A stretch of DNA of 64,000 nucleotides, taken from Lichenifustis flavocetrariae (GTDB taxonomy: Bacteria > Pseudomonadota > Alphaproteobacteria > Rhizobiales > Beijerinckiaceae). Within the stretch, counting starts at the first letter, position 1. Every line of letters begins with the position of its first letter. Positions 43,668 to 52,801 of the stretch are shown one piece after another. The translations under genes and the position numbers were made by a program. Under the pieces are notes generated by a model. The model did no database searches and had not been told where the DNA came from. It worked only from the letters and a program-made list of their open reading frames with translations. The DNA is taken from contig NZ_JAMOIM010000003.1 of NCBI RefSeq assembly GCF_026130545.1, forward strand, positions 342,642 through 406,641, given 5' to 3'.

Positions 43668-45125
43668 ATGTCCTCTTATGCTGCGGCGTTACCGACCCGG
43701 CGCACCCTCTTTTACGGGGGCGAGTGGCACGAGGCAGCCGGACACATCCAGGCCGACAGCATCAACCCCGCCTCGCAGGAGAGTCTGGGGCCGGCGGCCG
43801 TGGCGGGTGCCGCAGATGTGGATGCCGCAGTCACCGCGGCTCGCGCCGGGTTCAAGACATGGCGGCACGTCAAGCTGGTGGAGCGCGCCGCGATCCTGCG
43901 GGAAGCCGCGCGGATTTTCCGGGCCAACGCCGAGCGCATCACGCTGACCGACTCGGCCGATTCCGGCGGCCCCTACAAGCGCATGATCCGCGATGCCGAG
44001 GGCGGCGCGGCAACCTTCGAATATTTCGCGGGCCTCGCGACCGAGATGAAGGGCAGCACAATCCCGTTCGACACGGGATCGCTGAACTACACGATGCGCG
44101 AGCCTCTCGGGGTCGTCGTGCGCATCAACGCCTTCAACCATCCGTTTCTCTTCGCGGCCCAACGCGCTGCCGCACCGCTGGTGGCCGGCAACGCCGTCAT
44201 CATCAAGCCGCCCGAGCAGGCGCCGCTCTCCACGCTCCTCATGGCCGAGCTGATCGGTCACCTGTTCCCGGCCGGCGTGTTCAACGTGCTGACCGGGCGC
44301 AGGGAGTGCGGGGAGGCGCTGGTGGCCCATCTCGGTGTGGCAAAGGTCGGGTTGATCGGCTCGGTGGAGACCGGGCGTGCCATCGCCCGCTCGGCCGCCG
44401 ATACGCTGAAGAAGGTCAGCCTCGAACTCGGTGGCAAGAACGCCCTGATCGCCTTTCCGGACGCCGATCCCGCCAAGGTCGCGGCCGGGGCCGTGCAAGG
44501 CATGAACTTCACCTGGTGCGGCCAATCCTGCGGGTCGACGTCCCGGATCTTCCTGCATGAGGATCTCCACGACGCTGTCGTGCCACGGATCCTCGCGGCC
44601 ATCGGCAAGCCCGTCTACGGGCCGCCCACCGATCCGGCGACCGACATGGGCTGCCTGGTCAGCGCCGAGCAGCGCGACAAGACCGAGCGTTACGTCGGCT
44701 ACGGCCTCGCGGATGGCGCGACCCTCGTGGCGGGCGGCACGCGTCCGGATGACCCGGCTGCGGCCAACGGGTTCTTCTATCCGCCGACGGTCTTTGTCGA
44801 TGTCCGCCCCCACATGCGCATCGCCAGGGAGGAGATCTTCGGTCCCGTGATGTCGATCATTCGTTGGCGGGACGAGGACGAGATGTTCGAGGCCGTCAAC
44901 GGCTCCGAGCTGGGTCTGACCGCCTCGATCTGGACCCGCGATCTGTCGACCGCGCATCGCGCCGCGGCGCGTGTCGAGGCAGGCTATGTCTGGATCAACG
45001 GCAGCAGCACGCATTTTCTTGGCGCCCCATTCGGGGGCTACAAGCAATCGGGGCTGGGTCGCGAGGAATCGATCGACGAGTTGCATGACTGTACGCAGCT
45101 TAAGAATGTCAACATCACCTTCTAA
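43668..45125 (+). CDS. Aldehyde dehydrogenase family protein
   Basis: 485 residues from the second ATG (43668), which is 7 nt past GGAG; the first ATG at 43662 is too close. ALDH motifs: VVVRINAFNHPFLFAAQRAA, GSVETGRAIA, SLELGGKNALIAF with the general-base Glu, the catalytic Cys region FTWCGQSCGSTSR, and EEIFGPVMSIIRWRDEDEM. The loop around the catalytic Cys reads WCGQSCGS, as in betaine- or benzaldehyde-type dehydrogenases. First gene of an operon with a P450 and its reductase; it may oxidise an aldehyde made by the P450. Confidence 0.88.
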   Translation: MSSYAAALPTRRTLFYGGEWHEAAGHIQADSINPASQESLGPAAVAGAADVDAAVTAARAGFKTWRHVKLVERAAILREAARIFRANAERITLTDSADSGGPYKRMIRDAEGGAATFEYFAGLATEMKGSTIPFDTGSLNYTMREPLGVVVRINAFNHPFLFAAQRAAAPLVAGNAVIIKPPEQAPLSTLLMAELIGHLFPAGVFNVLTGRRECGEALVAHLGVAKVGLIGSVETGRAIARSAADTLKKVSLELGGKNALIAFPDADPAKVAAGAVQGMNFTWCGQSCGSTSRIFLHEDLHDAVVPRILAAIGKPVYGPPTDPATDMGCLVSAEQRDKTERYVGYGLADGATLVAGGTRPDDPAAANGFFYPPTVFVDVRPHMRIAREEIFGPVMSIIRWRDEDEMFEAVNGSELGLTASIWTRDLSTAHRAAARVEAGYVWINGSSTHFLGAPFGGYKQSGLGREESIDELHDCTQLKNVNITF

Positions 45126-45210
45126 TCTCTGAGGATCGAGCCTGATCTTGCGCTCTGCTCCGAACGCGAGGCGATAAACGCTCGCACTCTTGCGCCTGGG
45201 AACAAACGAT

Positions 45211-46476
45211 ATGTCCGACACCGCCGCCTTTCCGACCCTCGAAGGCTTTGACCCGTTCTCTCCGGCGTTTCTCTCGGATCCGGCACCGATGATCCGGAAG
45301 GCCCAGGCCACGACCCCGGCCTTCTATTATCCCCCGCTCAGGATGTGGGTGCTGACCGCCTATGATGACATCTGCCGGGCGGCCCGCGATTGGGAAACCT
45401 TCTCGTCCAAGGCCATGGGCACGGTGCCGCCTCCAGACGACCTGAAGCACAAGATCCCTGAGACCTTCGTCGACGACCACTACATCGCGATCGATCCGCC
45501 CGAGCATACATCCGATCGCACCGCCGTGGCGCGCAGCTTCCTGCCCCGGGAGCTTGCCAAGCAGGAGGTCAACATCCGGCGGATCGCCAACGAGCTGATC
45601 AACACGTTCATCGATAAGGGCTCGTGCGACTTCATGCAGGAGTTCTGCTACCCTCTGTCCCTCGGTGTCATCATCGAGCTGCTCGGCGTGCCGCCGGAGC
45701 GTGCCGCCGATTATCGCATCTGGACCGAGGACCTGTTCGCCGTTCTGACGCCGAAGTCAAAGGACGCTGTGAGCAAGCCGATGAGCGAGGAGGAACGCCG
45801 CGAACGCTGGACCCGGCTCGCAGCCGGCCAGGACTTCTTCGGCGAACTCGTCGAGGAGCGCGCCCGCTGCCCCATGGACGACCTCATCAGCGTCATGCTC
45901 ACCAAGGACGCGAACGGCAAGCAGGCGGTGCCGTCGCGGCGCATCATCCGCCAGATCAATGAACTGGTGGCGGCCGGCAATGACACCACCGCCAATCTTA
46001 TGGGTCAGATGCTGCTGTTCCTGGCCGAAAATCCGGAGCAGGACGCCGAGGTCCGCGCCAACCCCGACCTGTTGCGCGACGTGGTCGAGGAGACGCTTCG
46101 CCGCCGCGGCACCTCGCCGGGCCTGTTCCGGATCACGAAAAAGGATGTGGAGATCGGCGGCGCCACGATCCCGGAGGGATCGCTGGTCTGGCTGCTCTAC
46201 ATCGCGGGGGGGCTCGACGAAACGCGCTTCCCCGATGCGGAGCGGTTCGACATCCATCGGCCCAACAAGGAGAAGCACCTCGCCTTCGGGCATGGTCGCC
46301 ACTCCTGCCTGGGCAACCCGTTGGCGCGGCTCGAAGCCCGAGCCGCCTTCGAAGAATTGTTCAAGCGCATCCCCGACATCCGGATGACGCCCGGCCAAAC
46401 CCTCGACTACCTGCCCGCCATCACCGTGACGACCCTCAACCACATGAAGGCCGAATGGACGCCGAAGAGCGCGTGA
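45211..46476 (+). CDS. Cytochrome P450
   Basis: 421 residues from ATG 45211 (MSDTAAFPTLEGFDPF). Soluble bacterial P450: IDPPEHTSDR (94-103), I-helix oxygen-activation motif AGNDTTA (255-261), ExxR in EETLRR (E294-R297) and haem-ligand C366 in FGHGRHSCLG. It inserts an oxygen atom from O2 into an organic substrate, for example hydroxylation or O/N-demethylation. The reductase gene overlaps its 3' end by 22 nt, and an ALDH lies upstream; demethylation or side-chain oxidation of an aromatic is one option. Confidence 0.92.
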   Translation: MSDTAAFPTLEGFDPFSPAFLSDPAPMIRKAQATTPAFYYPPLRMWVLTAYDDICRAARDWETFSSKAMGTVPPPDDLKHKIPETFVDDHYIAIDPPEHTSDRTAVARSFLPRELAKQEVNIRRIANELINTFIDKGSCDFMQEFCYPLSLGVIIELLGVPPERAADYRIWTEDLFAVLTPKSKDAVSKPMSEEERRERWTRLAAGQDFFGELVEERARCPMDDLISVMLTKDANGKQAVPSRRIIRQINELVAAGNDTTANLMGQMLLFLAENPEQDAEVRANPDLLRDVVEETLRRRGTSPGLFRITKKDVEIGGATIPEGSLVWLLYIAGGLDETRFPDAERFDIHRPNKEKHLAFGHGRHSCLGNPLARLEARAAFEELFKRIPDIRMTPGQTLDYLPAITVTTLNHMKAEWTPKSA

Positions 46477-47456
46477 CCGGGCTGATGGGCCGGGCGATGG
46501 CTCAAGACGCCGAACTGCCGCTGCTCGTCGAGCATGCAGTTTTCGAGACGCCGGACATCCTCGTGCTCGACCTCGTTGCCGCCTCGGGAGCGGATCTCCC
46601 GGCCTGGGACCCCGGCGCCCATATCGACCTTGTGCTCGCGTCGGGGCTGGTTCGGCAATATTCGCTCTGTGGCGACCCTGCGGATCGTGGTCGATACAGG
46701 GTCGCGGTGCAGCGGGAGGCGGCAGGCCGCGGGGGTTCGATCGAGATCCACAACTTGGCGATGCAGGGGAGCAGCGTCGCGACGCGCGGCCCGCGCAACC
46801 ATTTCGCGCTGGTGGAGGCGCCGTGCTACCTGTTCGTGGCGGGCGGCATCGGGGTCACCCCCATGCTGCCGATGATCCGGGCCGCGGAACGCGGCGGACG
46901 GCCGTGGCGCCTCGTCTATGGCGGACGCTCCCGCGCCACGATGGGGTTCCTTTCCGACATCGGCGGGCGACGGGGCGGCGAAACGGATCTTCTTCCGCAG
47001 GATGAGTGCGGTCTACCCGACCTGCACGCCCTGCTGTCCGGGCTTGACGACCAAACACTCGTGTATGGCTGCGGTCCGGGCGCGATGCTGACCGCGCTCG
47101 AAGCCGCTGCCGCAAGCCTCGGCCTGTCCGAGAGGCTCCATATCGAGCGCTTTGCCGCTCCGGAAATCACGCCGCACCATGACATGGACCGGCCGTTCGA
47201 GGTCGAGCTACGGCTCTCAGGACTGGTCCTGCAGGTTCCGGCCGACCGCAGCCTCGGCAGTGTCCTGCAGGATGCCGACATCCCGGTCACCTTCTCGTGC
47301 CAGGAAGGCTATTGCGGCAGCTGCGAGTGCCTTGTGATCGAGGGTACACCCGACCACCGCGACACGATCCTGAACGAGTCCGAGAAGGCGGAAGGACGGA
47401 TCATGATGGTCTGCGTCGGCCGCGCGCATTCGCCACGCCTGGTGCTCGAACTCTGA
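46455..47456 (+). CDS. Phthalate-dioxygenase-reductase-type oxidoreductase
   Basis: Up to 333 residues; the first ATG overlaps the P450 gene, and other starts lie at 46485 and 46497. Order of domains: flavin-binding (HIDLVLASGLVRQYSLCGD), NAD-binding (YLFVAGGIGVTPMLPMIRAA, VYGCGPGAMLTALE), then a C-terminal plant-type [2Fe-2S] domain with CQEGYCGSCECLV and a distal Cys (MMVCVGRAHS). This is the PDR/VanB order, as in self-sufficient class VII P450s, but here on a separate chain. It almost certainly feeds electrons from NADH to the P450. Confidence 0.9.
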   Translation: MDAEERVTGLMGRAMAQDAELPLLVEHAVFETPDILVLDLVAASGADLPAWDPGAHIDLVLASGLVRQYSLCGDPADRGRYRVAVQREAAGRGGSIEIHNLAMQGSSVATRGPRNHFALVEAPCYLFVAGGIGVTPMLPMIRAAERGGRPWRLVYGGRSRATMGFLSDIGGRRGGETDLLPQDECGLPDLHALLSGLDDQTLVYGCGPGAMLTALEAAAASLGLSERLHIERFAAPEITPHHDMDRPFEVELRLSGLVLQVPADRSLGSVLQDADIPVTFSCQEGYCGSCECLVIEGTPDHRDTILNESEKAEGRIMMVCVGRAHSPRLVLEL

Positions 47457-47481
47457 CGTCTCCGTCGCGCGCGCTCACGCC

Positions 47482-48063
47482 TCAGGTGCCGCTTCCGGTC
47501 CACCGCGGCGTGCCCGGCATGTCGAGCCCGAACAGGTCGAGGGCACGACCCACGAGGTGGTTCACGATGTCATCGACGCTCTGCGGCTTAGCATAGAAGG
47601 CGGGAACCGGCGGCATGATGATGGCACCGGCCTCGGTCGCCGCCGTCATGGCGCGAAGGTGGCCGAGGTGCAGCGGCGTCTCGCGAACCATCAGGACCAG
47701 CCGGCGGCGCTCTTTCAGGGTTACATCGGCGGCCCTGGTCAGGAGGCTCGACGTCGTGCCGTAGGCAATTTCCGACAGGCTCTTGATCGAGCAGGGCGCC
47801 ACGATCATACCAAGGGTTTTGAACGACCCGCTGGCGATCGACGCCCCGATATCCCCGCTCGGATAGGCGACGTCGGCCAAGTCTTCCACCTCCCGCGCCG
47901 TCAAGGCGCATTCGAGCGAAGCGGTCAGCTTGGCGGAGCGCGACATCACGAGGTGTGTCTCGAGCCCCAGATCGCGGGCCTTGGTCAGCAACCGGATCCC
48001 GAAGATCAGCCCGGATGCCCCGCTGATTCCGACCACGAGCCGCCGCTGCGCTGAATCCGTCAC
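47482..48063 (-). CDS. ubiX: Flavin prenyltransferase UbiX
   Basis: 193 residues, GTG start after an AGGA site. UbiX/Pad1 motifs: VVGISGASGLIFGIRLL, the SRSAKLTASLEC region, SGSFKTLGMIVAPCSIKSLS, LVLMVRETPLHLGHLRAMTA and IIMPPVPAFYAKPQSVDDIV. It joins dimethylallyl phosphate to reduced FMN to make prenylated FMN for UbiD-type enzymes; the partner is the ubiD-like gene at 30.8 kb. Divergent from the flavin reductase gene, with operator site e between them. Confidence 0.93.
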   Translation of the reverse strand: MTDSAQRRLVVGISGASGLIFGIRLLTKARDLGLETHLVMSRSAKLTASLECALTAREVEDLADVAYPSGDIGASIASGSFKTLGMIVAPCSIKSLSEIAYGTTSSLLTRAADVTLKERRRLVLMVRETPLHLGHLRAMTAATEAGAIIMPPVPAFYAKPQSVDDIVNHLVGRALDLFGLDMPGTPRWTGSGT

Positions 48064-48185
48064 GATGGTTGTCCTGGCATTTGGGTGTCGGGGTCATCTG
48101 GCGAGGCGGCGCGGAGCCGGCTCACGAGGACATCGGATGATACAGGGTGGGGCCAACACGACAAAGTTGACAGACATGCGTTATA

Positions 48186-48196
48186 TACAACATGTA
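48186..48196. promoter_or_regulatory. TACA-N3-TGTA operator candidate, site e
   Basis: TACAACATGTA; the palindrome extends to ATATACA-ACA-TGTATAT, seven perfect base pairs per arm. It lies between divergent ubiX and flavin reductase genes (123 and 44 bp from their starts). A TTGACA box at 48167-48172 precedes it. Confidence 0.65.
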
Positions 48197-48239
48197 TATA
48201 AAATGCTCGCAAGAGGGCTGGATTCGAGAGGTCGCAGCG

Positions 48240-48830
48240 ATGACCATGCCTGAAAGCCCGTTCCGGGCCGCACGGGGCTCTTCCATCGAACCGCTGGCTG
48301 TCGACGATGGTCGATCGTTGCGCGACGCCTACGCGTTGTTTCCGACCGGGGTCGCCATCATCACGGCGATCTCCGGAGGTGAACGCGTCGGCATGACGGT
48401 GAGCTCCTTCGCCACGGTGTCGCTGGCGCCGCCACTGGTTTCTTTCAGTGTCGCCCTCAGCGCCAAAGCGCTGGAGGCCTGGACGAGCGTCACCACTTTC
48501 GGGGTCAGTATCTTGGCGGACACGCAAGGGGACCTTTCGACCCGCTTCGCCCGCAGCTTGGCCGACAAATGGTCAGGTGTCGCGGTTCGCCAAGGCGAGG
48601 CTGCTGGCCTTCCCCTCATCGAGGGGGCATGCGGATGGCTCGAATGCGCGGTCCACGAACGGCAGCCCGGCGGCGACCATGTCACCGTATTGGGGCGGGT
48701 CCTGTCGGCCGCGCGAAACCGGGAGGCGGCCGGGCGTCCGCTGCTGTTCTTCGGCGGGGCCTATCGCCTTGTCTCCGCGGAAGGCGGCGATCCGCTTCCG
48801 GATGCCGCGATGTGGCTGCACGGCTGGTAA
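48240..48830 (+). CDS. Flavin reductase (HpaC/DIM6-NTAB type)
   Basis: 196 residues from ATG 48240. Flavin-reductase-like split barrel: DAYALFPTGVAIITAISGGE, VGMTVSSFATVSLAPPLVSF, FGVSILADTQGDLSTRFA, ECAVHERQPGGDHVTVLGRV and GRPLLFFGGAYRLV. It supplies reduced FAD or FMN to a two-component monooxygenase; the only HpaB-type oxygenase in the window is at 58.2-59.7 kb, which carries the same operator motif. It could also supply reduced FMN for prenylation by UbiX, whose gene is divergent. Confidence 0.88.
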   Translation: MTMPESPFRAARGSSIEPLAVDDGRSLRDAYALFPTGVAIITAISGGERVGMTVSSFATVSLAPPLVSFSVALSAKALEAWTSVTTFGVSILADTQGDLSTRFARSLADKWSGVAVRQGEAAGLPLIEGACGWLECAVHERQPGGDHVTVLGRVLSAARNREAAGRPLLFFGGAYRLVSAEGGDPLPDAAMWLHGW

Positions 48831-48848
48831 GCCGTCCCACCGAGGGTG

Positions 48849-49082
48849 TCAGGCCGGGGTAGCCTGGCGCGCAGCGCGGCGGCGCTCGATGTCCTCGATC
48901 GTCAACGGAACACCGCCCGTGGCCCAGAAGCCGCTTTGGATCTCGGTCATCGTTAGGAGTACGTTGGGTCGGATCCCCTCCCCACCGACACGGACGAAGG
49001 CGTCGGTGATCTCCTGAATCAGTTGGGTCTGCTGCGCCCGCGTGAACGCGCCGGCCACGTGCTGGACCTGAACGAGTGGCAT
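48849..49082 (-). CDS. 4-oxalocrotonate tautomerase-family protein
   Basis: 77 residues. The start at 49082 gives MPLVQVQHVAG, so the processed N-terminal proline (Pro1), the catalytic base of this family, is in place. RNVLLTMTEIQSGFWATGG-type residues follow. Length and fold fit small tautomerases that isomerise enol/keto or unsaturated acids after ring cleavage. It is 44 bp after the sugar-type permease, probably the last gene of that operon. Confidence 0.82.
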   Translation of the reverse strand: MPLVQVQHVAGAFTRAQQTQLIQEITDAFVRVGGEGIRPNVLLTMTEIQSGFWATGGVPLTIEDIERRRAARQATPA

Positions 49083-49126
49083 CGAAGTCTCCTGATGGAT
49101 TGGACTGCTTGCGAGAGGCATGACGG

Positions 49127-50101
49127 TCAGCTGCGGCGCAGGGAAAGCCGCAACTCGTCGATACGTATCGAGAAGCGCGATCCATCCAAGATCGCGATGG
49201 TGAGCATCACGAGCCCGACGAGAATCTCATGGGCGTAGGACGACATGCCAAGCGCATTCAGGCCCGCCTGGAGCAGACAGATGGTCAGAGCGCCGAGGGC
49301 GATGCCGCCGGGCCTCCCCGTCCCCCCGGCGAGAGACACGCCACCCAGGATGGCCGCCGTGGTCGCCGGCACTAGCACATTGGCAAGCCCCGTCGGGGCC
49401 GCGGAGGCGAGGCTGTAGCCGAGCAGCGTGCCGCAAAGCGCCGCCAGGGCGCCGGAAAAGCCAAAGGTTGCGATCACCAGTGCGTTCGCCGGCACGCCCG
49501 CCGACACGGCGGCGCGTCGATCGCTCCCGACCGCGATCAGATCGCGCCCGAGCTTCGTCATGCCGAACACCAGCGCCACGACGACATAGAGTCCCACCGC
49601 CACGAGGCTCGGGATCGAAAGGAAGCCGACCAGCTTCCGACCCAGGACGTCGGCGACATCGAGGTTGGGATATTCGATGGAGCGGCTTTCGGTCAGGGCA
49701 TAGGAGATGCCGAAGAAAATCAGCAGGCCGCCGAGCGTCACGCCGATCGAGGACAGCTTCAGGCGCGTCATCAGCCAGCCTTGCAGCACGCCGGCCGCGA
49801 GGCCAATCCCGACCGCGATCAGGAGGCCGAGCCAGGGATTATCCCCGCCGGTCATCACCGCGATGCACCCCGCCATGCCGACCATGCCGGCCACCGACAG
49901 GTCGAACTCGCCGATCAGCATTGTCAACCCGACCCCGAGCGCGACGGGGCCGACGGTGCCAAACATCTGGAATAGGCTGAACAGAAGGGAGCTTCCCAGA
50001 AGATCGCCCCGGCCCCCGTCCAGGATGAGCAGAAGGACGAGAACCGCCGCGAACACCGCCGCGGGGCGCCGATAGGGCGAGAGGAGATGCAACAGCGGCA
50101 T
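49127..50101 (-). CDS. Ribose-type ABC transporter permease (second)
   Basis: 324 residues from ATG 50101; the open frame continues upstream into the other permease gene without family signal. RbsC/BPD_transp_2 protein with about eight hydrophobic segments and GVGLTMLIGEFDLSVAGMVG, GVTLGGLLIFFGISYALTES and AAILGGVSLAGGTGRPGGIA. Two different RbsC-type permeases next to one ATPase imply a heterodimeric channel. Confidence 0.88.
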   Translation of the reverse strand: MPLLHLLSPYRRPAAVFAAVLVLLLILDGGRGDLLGSSLLFSLFQMFGTVGPVALGVGLTMLIGEFDLSVAGMVGMAGCIAVMTGGDNPWLGLLIAVGIGLAAGVLQGWLMTRLKLSSIGVTLGGLLIFFGISYALTESRSIEYPNLDVADVLGRKLVGFLSIPSLVAVGLYVVVALVFGMTKLGRDLIAVGSDRRAAVSAGVPANALVIATFGFSGALAALCGTLLGYSLASAAPTGLANVLVPATTAAILGGVSLAGGTGRPGGIALGALTICLLQAGLNALGMSSYAHEILVGLVMLTIAILDGSRFSIRIDELRLSLRRS

Positions 50102-50109
50102 GGGTCGGC

Positions 50110-51093
50110 TCACTTCCGGGCGACAGTGGTCTGCAGCAGGATCACCGACAGGATGATCACCCCGGAGATGAGGTACTGCCATTCCTGCCGGAAGCCGTTG
50201 AGGAGCAGGACCACGCGCGTGACCTCGATGACCAGCACGCCGATCATGGTGCGGAGGATGGAGCCGCGTCCGCCCTGGATCGCGGTCCCGCCGACGATCA
50301 CGGCCGTAATGGCGTCGTAGTCGAAGGTCGCACCATAATCCATGTTGCCTTTGCTGTAGCGGGAGGCGAGCAGCATGCCGGCCACGGCCGCGAAGAGGCC
50401 GGCCCACAGGTACGACCCCGCGACCGTGCGCCAAGCCCGGATGCCTGCCGCCTCGGCGGCCCAGCGGCTGCTCCCCACCATCAGCAGGTTGCGCCCGAAC
50501 ACCGTGAAGGACAGGAGGAACTGACCCAGCACGGCAAGCCCGATCAGGAGGATAAACTCAATCGGCAGGCCAAGCAGCTTGCCGCGCAGCACCTCCTGGC
50601 CCGCACCGGCAGGCAGAAACAGCGAGGTGCCGGCCGTGCTCCAGGGCGCGATGCCGATGATGAGCGCGAAGGCCGCGATGCTCACCACGATCGGGTTGGC
50701 GCCGAACCAGCCGATGACGAGCCCCTGCGCCAGGGCCACCAGCATGCCGAACAGCAGCGAGACCAGGATGGCCGGCAAGATGCCCCACGCCAGCAAGGCC
50801 CCCACGAAGACAAGCGTGGTGGCCGACACTGTCGCGCCCAAGCTGAACGACATGATGTTGCCGCCCACCGTGATCAGCGTCATCCCGATGGCGACGCAGC
50901 CCACGAAGGCGGCCGAGGTCATCATCGCCATGAGGTTCGCGGTGCTGAGAAAGCCCGGCGAGGCGAGCGCGATGCCGAACAGGGCGACCAGGAAGACGCT
51001 CCGCAGGACCAGCATTGCGAGGCTTCCCCAACGGACGCCGGGCCGCGTGCCGCCTGCGGCGGCGGGAGCCGTGATGGTGCCAGACTGGCTCAT
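50110..51093 (-). CDS. Ribose-type ABC transporter permease (first)
   Basis: 327 residues. RbsC-like: IGMTLITVGGNIMSFSLGAT, FGRNLLMVGSSRWAAEAAGI, AVIVGGTAIQGGRGSILRTM, VVLLLNGFRQEWQYLISGVI. Its start overlaps the ATPase stop by 4 nt (ATGA). It works with the next permease and the upstream double ATPase; the binding protein is encoded separately at 55.6 kb. Confidence 0.9.
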   Translation of the reverse strand: MSQSGTITAPAAAGGTRPGVRWGSLAMLVLRSVFLVALFGIALASPGFLSTANLMAMMTSAAFVGCVAIGMTLITVGGNIMSFSLGATVSATTLVFVGALLAWGILPAILVSLLFGMLVALAQGLVIGWFGANPIVVSIAAFALIIGIAPWSTAGTSLFLPAGAGQEVLRGKLLGLPIEFILLIGLAVLGQFLLSFTVFGRNLLMVGSSRWAAEAAGIRAWRTVAGSYLWAGLFAAVAGMLLASRYSKGNMDYGATFDYDAITAVIVGGTAIQGGRGSILRTMIGVLVIEVTRVVLLLNGFRQEWQYLISGVIILSVILLQTTVARK

Positions 51094-52616
51094 GACGCCG
51101 CGGCCGCCTCGTTGATGCCGTTGCGTGTAAGAGCCGGCGGATGGGTGATGTCGGTGAGGATCGCGTTCATGGTGATCGCCTCCTTTTCGTAGCGGCCGAT
51201 CAATCGGCCGCGGTAGATGGTCAGGACGATGTCGGCCACGCCGACGATCTCCTCGAGGTCGGTCGAAGTCATCACGAGCCCGAACCCCTGCTCGCAGAAG
51301 GACCGCATCAGCCGGTAGATCTCGGCCCGGGCACCGACGTCGACGCCACGCGTCGGCTCGTTCATCAGCAGCACGCCGGGGGTCTGACCGATCGCCCGGC
51401 CGAACAGGATCTTCTGCTGGTTGCCGCCGCTGAGATCGCCGATCATCGACCCGAGCCGCCGCTCGTCGACCCCGGCGTCCCGGATCAGCCGCGCCGCCTC
51501 TCGCCGAAGCCGGGGCCAGGAGAGCAGGCCGAGGCGCGAGGCGGCCGGAAGCCGCGTCGCGATCACGTTGTCGGCCACGCTCATGCGACCGAAGATCCCT
51601 TCCGCAGCGCGGTTCTCCGAGATGAAGTGGATCCCCTGTGCACGGGCGCGCGGAGCCGAGTTGAGCCGCAACGGCCGATCGTCCACCGAGACCCGCCCCG
51701 TCGCGAGCTCAAGGCCGGCCAGCGCGCGCAGCACGGTATGGGCGCCCGAGCCGACCTGGCCGGCGATGCAGACGAGGCGCCCGCGAGGCACCGTCATAGA
51801 GAATCCATGCACGACGCCGGGCACGCCGAGGTTTTCGACGGCGAGCGCCGGGCGGCCGGTGGCACCCTGCTGTCGACACAGATACATGTCCTCGAAGGAG
51901 CGGCCGAGCATCATTTCGATGAGGCCCGCACGATCCACGTCATCGACGGGCTTCGTCACGATGTGACGGCCGTTCCTGAACACGCTGACGCTGTCGCAAA
52001 GGCTGAAGACCTCGCCCATCCTGTGCGTGATGTAGATGATCGACCGCCCTTCGGCCTTGAGAGCCCGGACGGCGGCGAAGATGGCCTCGATCTCGGTGTC
52101 GGACAGGGTCGCGGTCGGCTCGTCGAGGATGAGGACCCGCGCGTCTCGCACCATCAGCCGCGCGATCTCGACCATCTGGCATTCGCCGATGCTGAGGGTA
52201 CCGGCCTGACGGTCGAGGTCGTAATGGCCGGCGCCGATCCGGGCGAGCGCGTCCTGCGCGCGCTGGCGGAAAGCGCGACGCCGGTGAAGCAGCGGAACCT
52301 GGGCGCTACCCAGCCAGATATTGTCCAGCACCGACAGGCTCGGGATGACGCTGAGCTCCTGGGCGACCTGGGCCAGCCCGAGAGCCTGGGCCTGCGATGG
52401 GGAGCGGATGGCGACCGACGTGCCGTCGATTGCGATGCTGCCGGTGTCGGGCCGCTCGATCCCCATCAGGATCTTGACCAAGGTGCTCTTGCCGGCGCCG
52501 TTCTCCCCGCACAAGGCGCGGATCTCGCCAGCCTGCAACGTCAGCGACACGTCCTGCAAGGCCGCCACGGCGCCGAAGCTTTTGGAGATGCGGTCTACGG
52601 ACAGGATCGCTGACAA
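51090..52616 (-). CDS. Ribose-type ABC transporter double ATPase, RbsA family
   Basis: 508 residues with two ABC domains. The first has Walker A GENGAGKST, signature LSIGECQMV and Walker B VLILDEPTATLS. The second is degenerate at Walker A (GQVGSGAHT), as is normal for RbsA/MglA, with LSGGNQQKI and VLLMNEPTRGVD. Sugar-type importers of this class also carry other small polar molecules. Linked to nic genes on both sides, it may import the pyridine substrate or a related acid. Confidence 0.92.
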   Translation of the reverse strand: MSAILSVDRISKSFGAVAALQDVSLTLQAGEIRALCGENGAGKSTLVKILMGIERPDTGSIAIDGTSVAIRSPSQAQALGLAQVAQELSVIPSLSVLDNIWLGSAQVPLLHRRRAFRQRAQDALARIGAGHYDLDRQAGTLSIGECQMVEIARLMVRDARVLILDEPTATLSDTEIEAIFAAVRALKAEGRSIIYITHRMGEVFSLCDSVSVFRNGRHIVTKPVDDVDRAGLIEMMLGRSFEDMYLCRQQGATGRPALAVENLGVPGVVHGFSMTVPRGRLVCIAGQVGSGAHTVLRALAGLELATGRVSVDDRPLRLNSAPRARAQGIHFISENRAAEGIFGRMSVADNVIATRLPAASRLGLLSWPRLRREAARLIRDAGVDERRLGSMIGDLSGGNQQKILFGRAIGQTPGVLLMNEPTRGVDVGARAEIYRLMRSFCEQGFGLVMTSTDLEEIVGVADIVLTIYRGRLIGRYEKEAITMNAILTDITHPPALTRNGINEAAAAS

Positions 52617-52801
52617 CTCACACCTTCATCGCGGTTGTAGATGCTATACTCGTCACCAATTCACGCACATGCAATATAAACAACACAACCATTCCCGTAT
52701 AAATACTATATTGTGACTAATTGAACAGGAAATCACGCTTGATCATTTATTACATGTGATCTACTATCTAAAAATATATTTATCCCTGACACGGTGAAAA
52801 C
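52617..52801. other. AT-rich divergent promoter region
   Basis: A 185-bp spacer between the divergent rbsA-type and nicD-like genes, far richer in A/T than its surroundings. It contains a 7-bp inverted repeat, CAATATA (52672-52678) and TATATTG (52707-52713). No TACA-N3-TGTA site is present. Both promoters must lie here. Confidence 0.5.

Noticed and set aside
52617..52801. An eighth TACA-N3-TGTA site in the rbsA/nicD spacer
   Set aside because: TTACATGTGAT looks similar at first but lacks the right half-site at the proper spacing.
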